A program made the translations under genes and the position numbers. The notes below the pieces were generated by a model. It was given only the letters and a program-made list of their open reading frames with translations, was not told where the DNA came from and ran no database searches. From Streptomyces vietnamensis (GTDB lineage: Bacteria; Actinomycetota; Actinomycetes; Streptomycetales; Streptomycetaceae): 64,000 bases of DNA. Below, piece after piece: positions 1-8,060 of this stretch; within the stretch, counting starts at the first letter, position 1; every line of letters starts with the position of its first letter. The stretch is taken from assembly GCF_000830005.1 (NCBI RefSeq), contig NZ_CP010407.1, positions 2,647,001 through 2,711,000 on the forward strand, written 5' to 3'.

Positions 1-121
1 CCTGGTCGTCGGCGCGGTCCTGGTCTCCATGCTCCTCGCCGTCGCCGTCAGCGCTGCCTCGGTCGCCGTGTGCGCCGTGGTCCTGCGCTCGCTCCTCAAC
101 GGCCAGCAGCGGCGCCGCTAG
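1..121 (+). CDS. C-terminal fragment of a small hydrophobic protein, probably Spd-type
   Basis: The reading frame starting at base 2 is open from the left edge and stops at TAG 119-121. The visible 39 residues form one long hydrophobic segment rich in Val, Ala and Leu, followed by a short basic tail (QQRRR). Small membrane proteins of the Spd (plasmid spread) group often sit just upstream of repSA in pSAM2-like elements and help mycelial spread of the element. The position and hydrophobic tail fit this, but too little sequence is present to name the family. The 88 bases before the next start hold a ribosome-binding site and no other gene. Confidence 0.45.
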   Translation, partial: LVVGAVLVSMLLAVAVSAASVAVCAVVLRSLLNGQQRRR

Positions 122-209
122 TCGGGCCTCCGGGCAGCTCAACCGCCAAGTCTCCGCCGCCCGGAAGCCCCGCTCCCACCCAGCTCGCAGAACCAGAAGG
201 AAGCACTCC

Positions 210-1607
210 ATGATGACCGTCCCAGCCGCCTCGTCGGTGGGATTTGACACCGCCACCCTGGGCGACATGCTCCGGGTGGCCGGATCCCCCGGCTTCGACC
301 GCTGGAAGGAGCAGATCCACCGCACCGGCGGCTGCTCCCACCCCATCCACCTCCAGGGCTGGACCCTCACCCGGGACAAGACCACCGGCGAGACCCTCCA
401 CCGGTACTCCACCGACACCGAACCGGGGACACGCCTCCGGATCGCCTGCGGCAACCGCCGGGCCTCCCGCTGCCCCGCCTGCGCCTGGACGTACGCGGGC
501 GACACGTACCATCTCATCCGCGCTGGCCTCGCCGGAGACGACCGCCGGGACATCCCCGCCACCGTCCGCGATCACCCCCGCGTCTTCCTCACCCTCACCG
601 CCCCGTCCTTCGGACCGGTCCACAACCGTCCCGACATCCGGCCCTGTCGCTGCGGCGTCCGCCACGCCAAGGACGACACCGCCCTCGGCATTCCGCTCGA
701 CCCCGAGTCGTACGACTACGCCGCCGCCGTCCTCTTCAACAACCACGCCGGGCAGCTCTGGCAGCGATTCACGAACCGCCTCCGCCGGGAGATCGCCGCC
801 GCGGCCGGCCTCTCGCAGCGTGAGCTGAAGAAGGTCGCCCGGGTCTCGTACGGGAAGGTCGCCGAGTTCCAGAAGCGGGGCGCCGTCCACTTCCACGCCG
901 TCGTCCGCCTCGACGGCCCGGACGGTCCCGACTCCCCGCCGCCGTCGTGGGCAACCACCGAGAGCCTCACCGACGCCATCCGCGCCGCCGCCACCCACGC
1001 GTACACGACTGTCACCGTCACCGCCGCTGGCAACCAACCCGCCCGCCGTCTCCGCTGGGGCACCCAGCTCGACATCCGCCCCGTCAAAGCCTTCGGCGAC
1101 GGCTCCGACATCACCGAACAGGCCGTCGCCTCCTACATCGCCAAGTACGCCACCAAAGCCGCCGAGACCACCGGCAGCCTCAACCGCCGCGTCGGCAACC
1201 GTGAAGCCCTGGTCCTCCTCGACGTCCCCGACCACACCCGCCGCCTCGCCGAAGCCTGCTTCGACCTAGACCCGCTCTACCCCGACCGCCGTCTCCTCGC
1301 CTGGGCCCACATGCTCGGCTTCCGCGGCCACTTCTCCACCAAGTCCCGCCAGTACTCCACCACCCTGGGCGAGCTCCGCCAGACCCGCGCCGACTACCGC
1401 GCCGCCCAGGAACGCACCGCCCGCGGCCTCGACGACATCGAGCCGGACACCGTCCTCGTCCTCACCTCCTGGACCTACGCCGGCCAAGGCCACTCCCCCG
1501 GTGAGGCCGCCCTCGCCGCCACCATCGCCCGGGACATCCAGCTCAACCGTGAGACCGCCCGCGAAGCCCTACGCGACCAACTCGCCCTGGAGGGAGCACC
1601 CGCATGA
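210..1607 (+). CDS. repSA: RepSA-type rolling-circle replication initiator
   Basis: This 465-residue protein matches the replication initiators of pSAM2-type elements, which nick the double-strand origin so that the excised circle can replicate. A Cys-rich zinc-finger-like segment lies at residues 80-91 (C80, then CPAC at 88-91). The three HUH-type motifs follow in order: FLTLTAPSFG at about 126-135, the metal-binding HFH at 227-229, and YIAKYATK at about 308-315, which carries the candidate catalytic tyrosine. The start is preceded by GGAAG. The stop overlaps the excisionase start by four bases (ATGA), which indicates translational coupling. The family is clear, but activity is inferred. Confidence 0.88.
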   Translation: MMTVPAASSVGFDTATLGDMLRVAGSPGFDRWKEQIHRTGGCSHPIHLQGWTLTRDKTTGETLHRYSTDTEPGTRLRIACGNRRASRCPACAWTYAGDTYHLIRAGLAGDDRRDIPATVRDHPRVFLTLTAPSFGPVHNRPDIRPCRCGVRHAKDDTALGIPLDPESYDYAAAVLFNNHAGQLWQRFTNRLRREIAAAAGLSQRELKKVARVSYGKVAEFQKRGAVHFHAVVRLDGPDGPDSPPPSWATTESLTDAIRAAATHAYTTVTVTAAGNQPARRLRWGTQLDIRPVKAFGDGSDITEQAVASYIAKYATKAAETTGSLNRRVGNREALVLLDVPDHTRRLAEACFDLDPLYPDRRLLAWAHMLGFRGHFSTKSRQYSTTLGELRQTRADYRAAQERTARGLDDIEPDTVLVLTSWTYAGQGHSPGEAALAATIARDIQLNRETAREALRDQLALEGAPA

Positions 1608-1813
1608 CCGACCGACTGCTGACCGTGGGCCAGGCCGCCGAACTCCTCGGCACCACCGAGAGGTTTCCGCGTCGGCTCATCGCCGAGCGCCGGATCACCT
1701 TCGTCAAGGTGGGACGGCATGTCCGCATTCCTGAGCGGGCCTTGGAGGAGTTCGTCGTCGCCCACACCGTCCAGCCGATCACCACTCATCGCCGATTCGC
1801 GGCGGTGGCCTGA
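1604..1813 (+). CDS. xis: Excisionase (Xis), MerR-like winged helix
   Basis: This 69-residue basic protein has the excisionase form of the helix-turn-helix fold: LTVGQAAELLGTT for the helices and then KVGRHVRIPERALEEFV for the wing and last helix. Such proteins bend attachment-site DNA and direct the integrase towards excision. The gene overlaps the upstream initiator by four bases and the integrase by one base (TGATG), so the three are almost certainly cotranscribed and coupled. This is the rep-xis-int order seen in pSAM2. The length is normal for the family. Confidence 0.87.
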   Translation: MTDRLLTVGQAAELLGTTERFPRRLIAERRITFVKVGRHVRIPERALEEFVVAHTVQPITTHRRFAAVA

Positions 1814-2949
1814 TGGCGAACAGCAAAGGCAAGCGGCGACGCTTCGGTGCGGTGCGCAAGCTGCCCTCCGGGCGGTTCCAGGCCCGCTATCAGGGGCCGG
1901 ACGGGCTGACGCGATCAGCTCCCGAGACGTTCGCATCGCAGACCGATGCTGATCGGTGGCTCGTCCGCAAGGAAGCAGAAATCATCGACGGCCGTTGGAG
2001 GAACCCGGACGACAAGGTTCTGTTCGGGGTCTACGCCAACGCATGGTTCAAGGAGCGCGACTACGCGGCCACCACCCGCGAACGCAACGGCAGCGCGCTG
2101 CGCCTCCACATCCTGCCGACCTTCGCTGACGTGGTCCTGAGTGAGATCACCACACCCCAGATCCGCCGCTGGCGTGCCGGCCTCCTGGAGTCGGGTGTCG
2201 GTGAACCGACGGTCGCCAAGGCGTACCAGATCCTCCGCGCCATCATGAACACCGCGGTCGACGACGAACTGATCCAGCGCAACCCCTGCCGAATCAAGGG
2301 CGCCGGAGCGGCCAGGACGGCGGAGCGGCCGTTCCTCGACGTCACCGAGGTCTTCCAACTCGCCGACGCCGTGCCGGCGCGCTTCCGGGTGTTCATTCTG
2401 CTGGCGGCCTTCACCGGCCTCCGCTTCGGGGAGCTCGCCGCGCTTCAGCACCACGACGTCGACCTCGACCGGCGCACCGTCGCCGTACGGCGTTCTCTGG
2501 CCGAGACCCGCACCGACGGCATTCTGATCAAGACGCCCAAGAGCGCGGCCGGTGTGCGTACCGTCGCCTTCCCGGCCTCGCTGGCGGAGAGCCTCGCCGC
2601 TCACCTCGCCGTCTACGCCGAGCCGGATCGGACCGGGCTGATCTTCACCGGAGCTCGCGGCGGGCAGCTGCGCCGGAACAACTTCCGCCGGCTGTGGCTG
2701 CGGGCCCTGAAGGACACCGGCCTCCGCGACGTCCACTTTCACGATCTGCGCCACACCGGGAACACCCTCGCCGCGACCGGCGGCGCCACGACGCGTGAGC
2801 TGATGCAGCGGATGGGGCACTCGTCGGTGCGGGCCGCGCTGATCTATCAGCACCTGGTGAACGGGCGTGACCATGCCATCGCCGCTCACGTCGACGAGCA
2901 GATCAGGAAGGTCCGGCCAGCCGAGACCGACGACGCATCTGGCACGTAA
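1813..2949 (+). CDS. int: Tyrosine-family site-specific integrase
   Basis: This 378-residue tyrosine recombinase would catalyse integration and excision of the element at the neighbouring tRNA-Val gene. An N-terminal AP2-like DNA-binding arm (about 1-60) and a core-binding SAM-like domain (about 70-155) precede the catalytic domain. The visible catalytic residues are R204 (TGLRFGEL), H310 and R313 (HDLRH), H336 (MGHSS) and nucleophile Y345 (YQH). All are intact, so the enzyme looks functional. The start overlaps the xis stop by one base. A hairpin terminator and the tRNA gene follow directly. Confidence 0.93.
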   Translation: MANSKGKRRRFGAVRKLPSGRFQARYQGPDGLTRSAPETFASQTDADRWLVRKEAEIIDGRWRNPDDKVLFGVYANAWFKERDYAATTRERNGSALRLHILPTFADVVLSEITTPQIRRWRAGLLESGVGEPTVAKAYQILRAIMNTAVDDELIQRNPCRIKGAGAARTAERPFLDVTEVFQLADAVPARFRVFILLAAFTGLRFGELAALQHHDVDLDRRTVAVRRSLAETRTDGILIKTPKSAAGVRTVAFPASLAESLAAHLAVYAEPDRTGLIFTGARGGQLRRNNFRRLWLRALKDTGLRDVHFHDLRHTGNTLAATGGATTRELMQRMGHSSVRAALIYQHLVNGRDHAIAAHVDEQIRKVRPAETDDASGT

Positions 2950-2994
2950 CTGGCACGACACCTCTCCCCCGCCTCCCCCGCCCGGGGAACGAAC

Positions 2995-3035
2995 AAGGCC
3001 CAGGTTCCCGGTTCAGTACCGGTGACCTGGGCCTT
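2995..3035. terminator. Bidirectional hairpin terminator between int and tRNA-Val
   Basis: An 11-bp arm AAGGCCCAGGT pairs with ACCTGGGCCTT, with a second small inverted repeat (CCGGT/ACCGG) inside the loop. It is followed by TTTG and lies between the integrase stop and the convergent tRNA gene, so it can end transcription from both sides. Confidence 0.7.
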
Positions 3036-3050
3036 TGTCGTGCTACCTGC

Positions 3051-3125
3051 TGGTGGGCGCGGACGGTTTCGAACCGCCGACATCTGCTTTGTAAGAGCAG
3101 CGCTCTACCCCTGAGCTACGCACCC
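3051..3125 (-). tRNA. tRNA-Val, anticodon TAC
   Basis: On the minus strand the cloverleaf folds fully. The acceptor stem is GGGTGCG with CGCGCCC (one G-T pair), the D-stem is GCTC/GAGC, and the anticodon stem is CTGCT/AGCAG with loop CTTACAA, giving anticodon TAC. The T-arm is GGCGG-TTCGAAA-CCGTC, and CCA is encoded. The 3' end faces the integrase gene, so this is the likely integration target. If an element has inserted here, the tRNA's 3' half is element-borne and restores an intact gene. Confidence 0.93.
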
Positions 3126-3281
3126 GTGGAAGAGGCAACAGCCTACATGGCCGAGGGGTGGGGGTCGTAATCCGATGTCTCTCCGGGGGGTAGCCCCACC
3201 CTCGGGACGGTGGGTTGCCTGATCGTGACCGGGGGTGGCGGGGGCGTAGCGTCGGGGGATCGTCGCGTCGTTTCTGGGGGA

Positions 3282-4046
3282 ATGATCGTCATGGCCGTAG
3301 GTCGCCCGGTCCGTGTGCTGCTCGTTTCCGGGATCGCCGTGCTCGCGCTCGCGGGGTGCGGGGCGGATGTCGAGGGGGCGCCGGTGGAGCGGAGGACGTT
3401 CGCGTTCGACGGTGGTTCGCTCACCGTCGACGCGGACGACTCCGATCTGGTGATCATGCCCGCCGACGTCGACGGCGTGCGGGTGGAGCGGCAGGTCGAC
3501 GGGTGGGTGTTCATGGGGTCCGGGCCCGAGGCGAGCTGGAAGCTGGTGGACGGGCGGCTCACCTTGCGGGTGGGCTGCGATGCGGTTGCCACCAGCTGCT
3601 CGGCCGTGCACCGGATCCAGGTGCCCCGTGGTGTCGCCGTCACCGTCGAGGACGACAACGGGGACGTCACCGCCGAGGGCTTCACCACGCCCCTCAAGGT
3701 GCGGTCCGACGACGGGGACATCCACGTGCGGAAGGTCAGCGGGGGGCTCGATCTCGGGAGTCAGGACGGGGATGTGAGCGTCGAGGATTCCGTTCGGTCG
3801 CCCGCCGTCGCCGTCCGGTCCGACGACGGGGACGTACGCGTCACCCTCGCCGCCGTCCCCCGCAAGGTCGACGTCGTCACCAAGGACGGTGACGTCACCG
3901 TGACCGTGCCCAAGGCCGAGTACGAGGTGTCCGGCGCCAGCGACGACGGTGACGTTCGTGTGGATGTGCCCCGCCGCGACGGGAGCGGGAACGTGGTGAG
4001 CCTGCGCAGTGACGATGGGGACGTCACGGTGCGGACAGTGAACTGA
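3282..4046 (+). CDS. DUF4097-like lipoprotein with DGD-repeat beta-helix
   Basis: This 254-residue predicted lipoprotein has a short basic start, a hydrophobic stretch and lipobox LALAGC at about residue 22-27, so it should be anchored on the outer face of the membrane. From about residue 125 it carries seven strand-turn repeats centred on DGD followed by V or I, the regular pattern of a right-handed beta-helix (DUF4097/adhesin-like). The clustered Asp residues could bind calcium, but that is inference. I chose ATG 3282 over an in-frame start 72 bases upstream because only this start puts a proper signal sequence at the N-terminus. Function is unknown. Confidence 0.75.
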   Translation: MIVMAVGRPVRVLLVSGIAVLALAGCGADVEGAPVERRTFAFDGGSLTVDADDSDLVIMPADVDGVRVERQVDGWVFMGSGPEASWKLVDGRLTLRVGCDAVATSCSAVHRIQVPRGVAVTVEDDNGDVTAEGFTTPLKVRSDDGDIHVRKVSGGLDLGSQDGDVSVEDSVRSPAVAVRSDDGDVRVTLAAVPRKVDVVTKDGDVTVTVPKAEYEVSGASDDGDVRVDVPRRDGSGNVVSLRSDDGDVTVRTVN

Positions 4047-4124
4047 CCGGGCCGTGTGTTCGTCCTTACCGGGTGGGAGAATGAACCGGACCGGGCACGG
4101 CGGACACAGCACGGGGAGTAGTAG

Positions 4125-5477
4125 GTGGCGGCGAGCGACGCTAGGGGCACATCGGCGCCCAGTTTCTCCGTGTTCCGGTTGGCTGTCGCGCTGCCGTTGC
4201 TCGTAGGTGCGCTGGTGCCGCACGCTTTCGCCGGGGGCGGGACTCGTCGCTGGTTCGGTGGGCGTGGGGAAGGACAGCGGGCCGAGGCCCAGGCCGCCAA
4301 AGATGCCGCCGCGGCCGCCTTCTACGAGCTCGACACCGCCCAGCGCGGGCTCCGCATCTCCATCGAGACGATCACCGCCGTCGACAGTTCACCGGAGGCC
4401 CGTCGCGCCGTCGAGGGCTTCGAAGCGCTGGGGCGGCGGATCGATGAGGTCAGTCATTCCTATATCGCCGCCGTTGACGCGCATGATCTCGATCGGGACG
4501 AGCTCGATGCCGGTACCGCTTCGCGTGCCCGTGCCGAGCTGACCCGCGCCAAAGAAGAGCTCGACCGCGTCAAAGGCGAGTTGGATCGGTTCGAGGAGGG
4601 GCTCGCCTCTCTCCTCGGGCGCGCCGAGACGCAGCTCGCCCGGCTCGCCCCCGCCGTCGAGCGCGCCCGGCAGGCACTGCGGGGTGCGAGCGGTGCCCTG
4701 GACGCAGTACGCGAGAGTGGGCTGCGTGCCGATGATCTGGCCGCGCGGCTCGCCGCGCTCGGGCCCGAGCTGACCCTCCTCAACGAGGGTGCCGGCCGCC
4801 ACGGCGTCCCCGAGACGCTGCAGCGCGCCGACCGGGTGCTGCGGGACGCCGAGGCCGTACGCGCCGAGGCCGAGCGGCTGCCCGAGCGGGCCGCCGAGAT
4901 CGACAAGCGCCTCGTGTCGCTGCGTACCCGCACCGAGGCGCTCACCACCCGCGCCGGGGGCGTCGAGCCCGTCCTCTCCGAGCTGCGGCGGCGGTACTCG
5001 GCCGCCTGCTGGCAGGACCTCCAGCACGTGCCGGAGCAGGCCGTCGTGACCCTCCGGCAGGCCGAGGAGCGGCTCGCCGAGGCCGGAAAGGCGCGGGCCG
5101 AGCAGCGCTGGCCCGACGCGACCTCCCTGCTCTCCACCGTCCGCGCCCTGCTCGACTCGACCGACGAGGCCGTCTCGGCCGCCGGAGACCGGCTGCGCCG
5201 CCTGGACGCCGTCGCGAAGGACCCGAAGGCGGAGATCGACCGCACCCGGTTCGCGGTACGGGACGCCCAGCGGCTCGCGATGGCCGGACGGAACACCCCC
5301 GACCCCCGGCACGCCCGGCCCCTCGACGACGCCGTCGCCCGCCTCGACCGGGCCGTGGACGGTCTGGAGGGCCGCCACCCGGATTATTGGCACTTCCTGA
5401 CCGAGCTGGAGGGCGTCCGCGCCACCGCCGCCCACGTCGTCGGTCAGATCCGGGAGGAGCGGGGGGCCGGCCACTGA
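4125..5477 (+). CDS. Secreted or membrane-anchored coiled-coil protein of unknown function
   Basis: The 450-residue product starts with a hydrophobic segment (about residues 17-36) ending in AFA-GGG, which fits a signal peptide or an N-terminal anchor. The rest is almost wholly Ala/Glu/Arg/Leu-rich helix with heptad character, so a long coiled coil is expected outside the membrane. A tripled Ala/Glu/Arg pattern makes family assignment from composition unreliable, and I do not recognise the family. The GTG start at 4125 is preceded by GGGGAG. The next gene, encoding an FmdB zinc ribbon, follows after 32 bases in the same direction. Confidence 0.7.
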   Translation: MAASDARGTSAPSFSVFRLAVALPLLVGALVPHAFAGGGTRRWFGGRGEGQRAEAQAAKDAAAAAFYELDTAQRGLRISIETITAVDSSPEARRAVEGFEALGRRIDEVSHSYIAAVDAHDLDRDELDAGTASRARAELTRAKEELDRVKGELDRFEEGLASLLGRAETQLARLAPAVERARQALRGASGALDAVRESGLRADDLAARLAALGPELTLLNEGAGRHGVPETLQRADRVLRDAEAVRAEAERLPERAAEIDKRLVSLRTRTEALTTRAGGVEPVLSELRRRYSAACWQDLQHVPEQAVVTLRQAEERLAEAGKARAEQRWPDATSLLSTVRALLDSTDEAVSAAGDRLRRLDAVAKDPKAEIDRTRFAVRDAQRLAMAGRNTPDPRHARPLDDAVARLDRAVDGLEGRHPDYWHFLTELEGVRATAAHVVGQIREERGAGH

Positions 5478-5509
5478 TGCGCCGCCCAACCCGCCGTTAG
5501 CCTGGTGCC

Positions 5510-5725
5510 ATGCCTCGTTACGAATACCGCTGCCGCACCTGCGGCGACACCTTCGAGCTCAGCCGTCCCATGGCCGAGTCCTCCGCTCCCGCCGCCTGCC
5601 CCGCCGGGCATGACGACACCGTGAAGCTGCTGTCCGCTGTCGCCGTGGGAGGAAGCAGCTCCGCCGCCCCCGCGCAGGGCGGTGGCGGCGGCGGTGGCTG
5701 CTGTGGTGGGGGCTGCTGCGGCTGA
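5510..5725 (+). CDS. FmdB-family zinc-ribbon protein
   Basis: This 71-residue protein opens with MPRYEYRCRTCGDTFE. Its two Cys of CxxC and a later C-x3-H (CPAGH) form the FmdB/CxxC_CxxC_SSSS zinc-ribbon domain, named after a putative regulator of formamidase genes. The second half is a low-complexity tail of Gly and Cys, ending CCGGGCCG, which is common in actinobacterial members. The molecular role is not established. A hairpin terminator follows eight bases after the stop and the IS701 element is inserted just beyond it. Confidence 0.85.
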   Translation: MPRYEYRCRTCGDTFELSRPMAESSAPAACPAGHDDTVKLLSAVAVGGSSSAAPAQGGGGGGGCCGGGCCG

Positions 5726-5732
5726 CCCCTGG

Positions 5733-5762
5733 GCCTGTCCGGCCCTGATCCGCCGGACAGGC
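5733..5762. terminator. Hairpin terminator between fmdB-like gene and the IS insertion point
   Basis: The arms GCCTGTCCGG and CCGGACAGGC form a perfect 10-bp stem. Before the IS arrived, this hairpin lay directly between the convergent fmdB-like and HAD genes, so it probably served both. Confidence 0.7.
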
Positions 5763-5819
5763 TCTAGTAGTGCTTCGTTACGTCGAGTGATCTCGCCTGG
5801 TGGTGGGCATCTCCCGGTC

Positions 5820-7159
5820 ATGAGGCTTGGGGAGGTGGAACGGCTCCGGGATGAGTTGTCGGAGTTCGTTGCCGATGTGTTCGCCTCGTTGCCGCGGCGG
5901 GATCAGCGCCGGTGGGGCGGGTGTTATCTGCGGGGTCTGATGCTGGACGGCCGGCGGAAGTCGATCCAGCCGATGGCCGAGCGGCTGCCGGACGGGAACA
6001 TGCAGGCCCTGCAGCAGTTCGTGAACCAGTCGCCGTGGGATCCGCTACCGGTGCGGCGGCGGATCGCCGAGCGGTTGAGCGAGGCGATCCGGCCTGAGGT
6101 GTGGGTGATCGACGATGTGTCGTTCCCCAAGTGCGGCACCGCTTCGGTGGGGGTGGCCCGGCAGTACTGCGGAGCGTTGGGCAAGCGGGCGAACTGCCAG
6201 GTCGCCGTCAGCGTGCACGCGGCCACCGACACCGCATCGTGCCCGCTCGACTGGGAACTGTTTCTGCCCGAGGACTGGGCGGCCGATCACGTACGACGTC
6301 AGCGTGCCGGGATTCCCGACGAGGTCGGGCACGTCTCGAAGCCCTACTTGGCTCTGGGACTGTTGGACCGGATGGCCGAGCAGGGTCTCGCGGTGCCGGT
6401 GATCGTGGCCGATGCCGGTTACGGCCGAAGCGTGGGTTTCCGCCTCGCTTTGGAGGAACGCGGCTGGTCCTATGTCATAGCGGTGGATCCGAAGGAAGTC
6501 GCCCGCCCGGCCGCGGCCGACCCGTTCCAGCCCGCCTACGGCGGTCTGGGGCCGCCCACGCTGCCCCGCTACCGAGAGCCGGCCCGGCCCCTGACCTCGT
6601 TCGTCACCCCGGACACCTCGTTCCAACAAGTCGCCTGGCGGCAGGGCAGCAAGGGCCTGATGACCTCCCGCTTCGCCGTGATCGAAGTCCGGCCGTCGGG
6701 CAAGGAAGCCTGCCGCACCGCCCAGGAACAGGCCGGTGGACGCAACCGCTGGGACGGTGTTCTCCCGTTGAAGACCCTGCTGGTCGAACAGCCGGCGGAT
6801 GCCGCCGGGCCGACCGGTTTCTGGATGACCGACCTGCCCGCCACCACACCCGTCACCGACCTGGTCCGCTGGGCGAAGATGCGCTGGCGCATCGAACACG
6901 ACTACCGCGAGCTCAAGCACGGCCTGGGCCTGGACCACTTCGAGGGCCGGACCTGGCGCGGCTGGCACCATCACGTCACCCTCGTCACCGCCGCCCAGGC
7001 CTTCCTCACCCTGCGGCGCCTCGACCCAAAAGCACGCACGCCGGCCTGACCCTCTACCAGGTCCTCGACGCCCTTCAGGACCTGCTGCAGTGCTGGACCG
7101 GCACCTGCACCACCTGCGGCCGACGCCTGCCCCGCAACACAACCAGACTCAGAACCTAA
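5820..7159 (+). CDS. IS701-family DDE transposase, C-terminus in the -1 frame
   Basis: The first frame (5820-7049, 409 residues) carries the IS701 DDE core: VIDDVSF and VVADAGYG supply the two Asp, and WRIEHDYRELKHGLGLDHFE supplies the Glu region. It then stops early after PKARTPA. The -1 frame continues with GLTLYQVLDALQDLL and a Cys-rich tail (CWTGTCTTCGRRLP) that looks like the normal family C-terminus, and stops inside the right terminal repeat at 7157-7159. The heptamer CCCAAAA at 7025-7031 lies exactly where the frames must join. A frameshifted product would have about 446 residues. Either programmed -1 frameshifting or a disabling indel explains this; the sequence alone cannot decide. 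Confidence 0.85.
7025..7031 (+). other. Candidate -1 ribosomal slippery site (C CCA AAA)
   Basis: In the transposase frame the bases read C CCA AAA, the X XXY YYZ pattern used for -1 slippage. Re-pairing at CCC AAA and continuing from 7031 enters the frame encoding the conserved-looking C-terminal tail. Confidence 0.5.
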
Positions 7160-7169
7160 CGAAGCACTA

Positions 7170-8056
<887 letters not shown>

Positions 8057-8060
<4 letters not shown>

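Larger units (their letters stand above)
1..3125. mobile_element. Right end of a pSAM2-type integrative element (AICE) at tRNA-Val
   Basis: A Spd-like tail, a RepSA-type initiator, an excisionase and a tyrosine integrase lie in one direction with 1- to 4-base overlaps between the last three. This is the conserved replication/integration block of actinomycete integrative and conjugative elements. The integrase ends 101 bases from the 3' end of a tRNA-Val gene, the usual layout when the attachment core lies in the 3' half of the tRNA. The transfer genes and the other attachment site would be left of the window. The exact core cannot be fixed without that second copy. Confidence 0.85.
5768..7169 (+). 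mobile_element. IS701-family insertion sequence, complete (1402 bp)
   Basis: The element begins TAGTGCTTCGTTA at 5768-5780 and ends with the exact reverse complement at 7157-7169, giving 13-bp terminal inverted repeats. It is flanked by CTAG on both sides (5764-5767 and 7170-7173). A 4-bp duplication of the form YTAR is the signature of IS701-family transposition. The single transposase gene fills the element. Perfect ends and an exact duplication suggest a fairly recent insertion. Confidence 0.93.

Noticed and set aside
5660..5725. The CCGGGCCG tail of the FmdB protein as a novel metal peptide
   Set aside because: Gly/Cys-rich tails are common in actinobacterial FmdB-family proteins, so I do not count it as unusual.
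5682..5819. Extended transposase start upstream of 5820
   Set aside because: It would begin inside the fmdB-like gene and outside the left terminal repeat of the IS.
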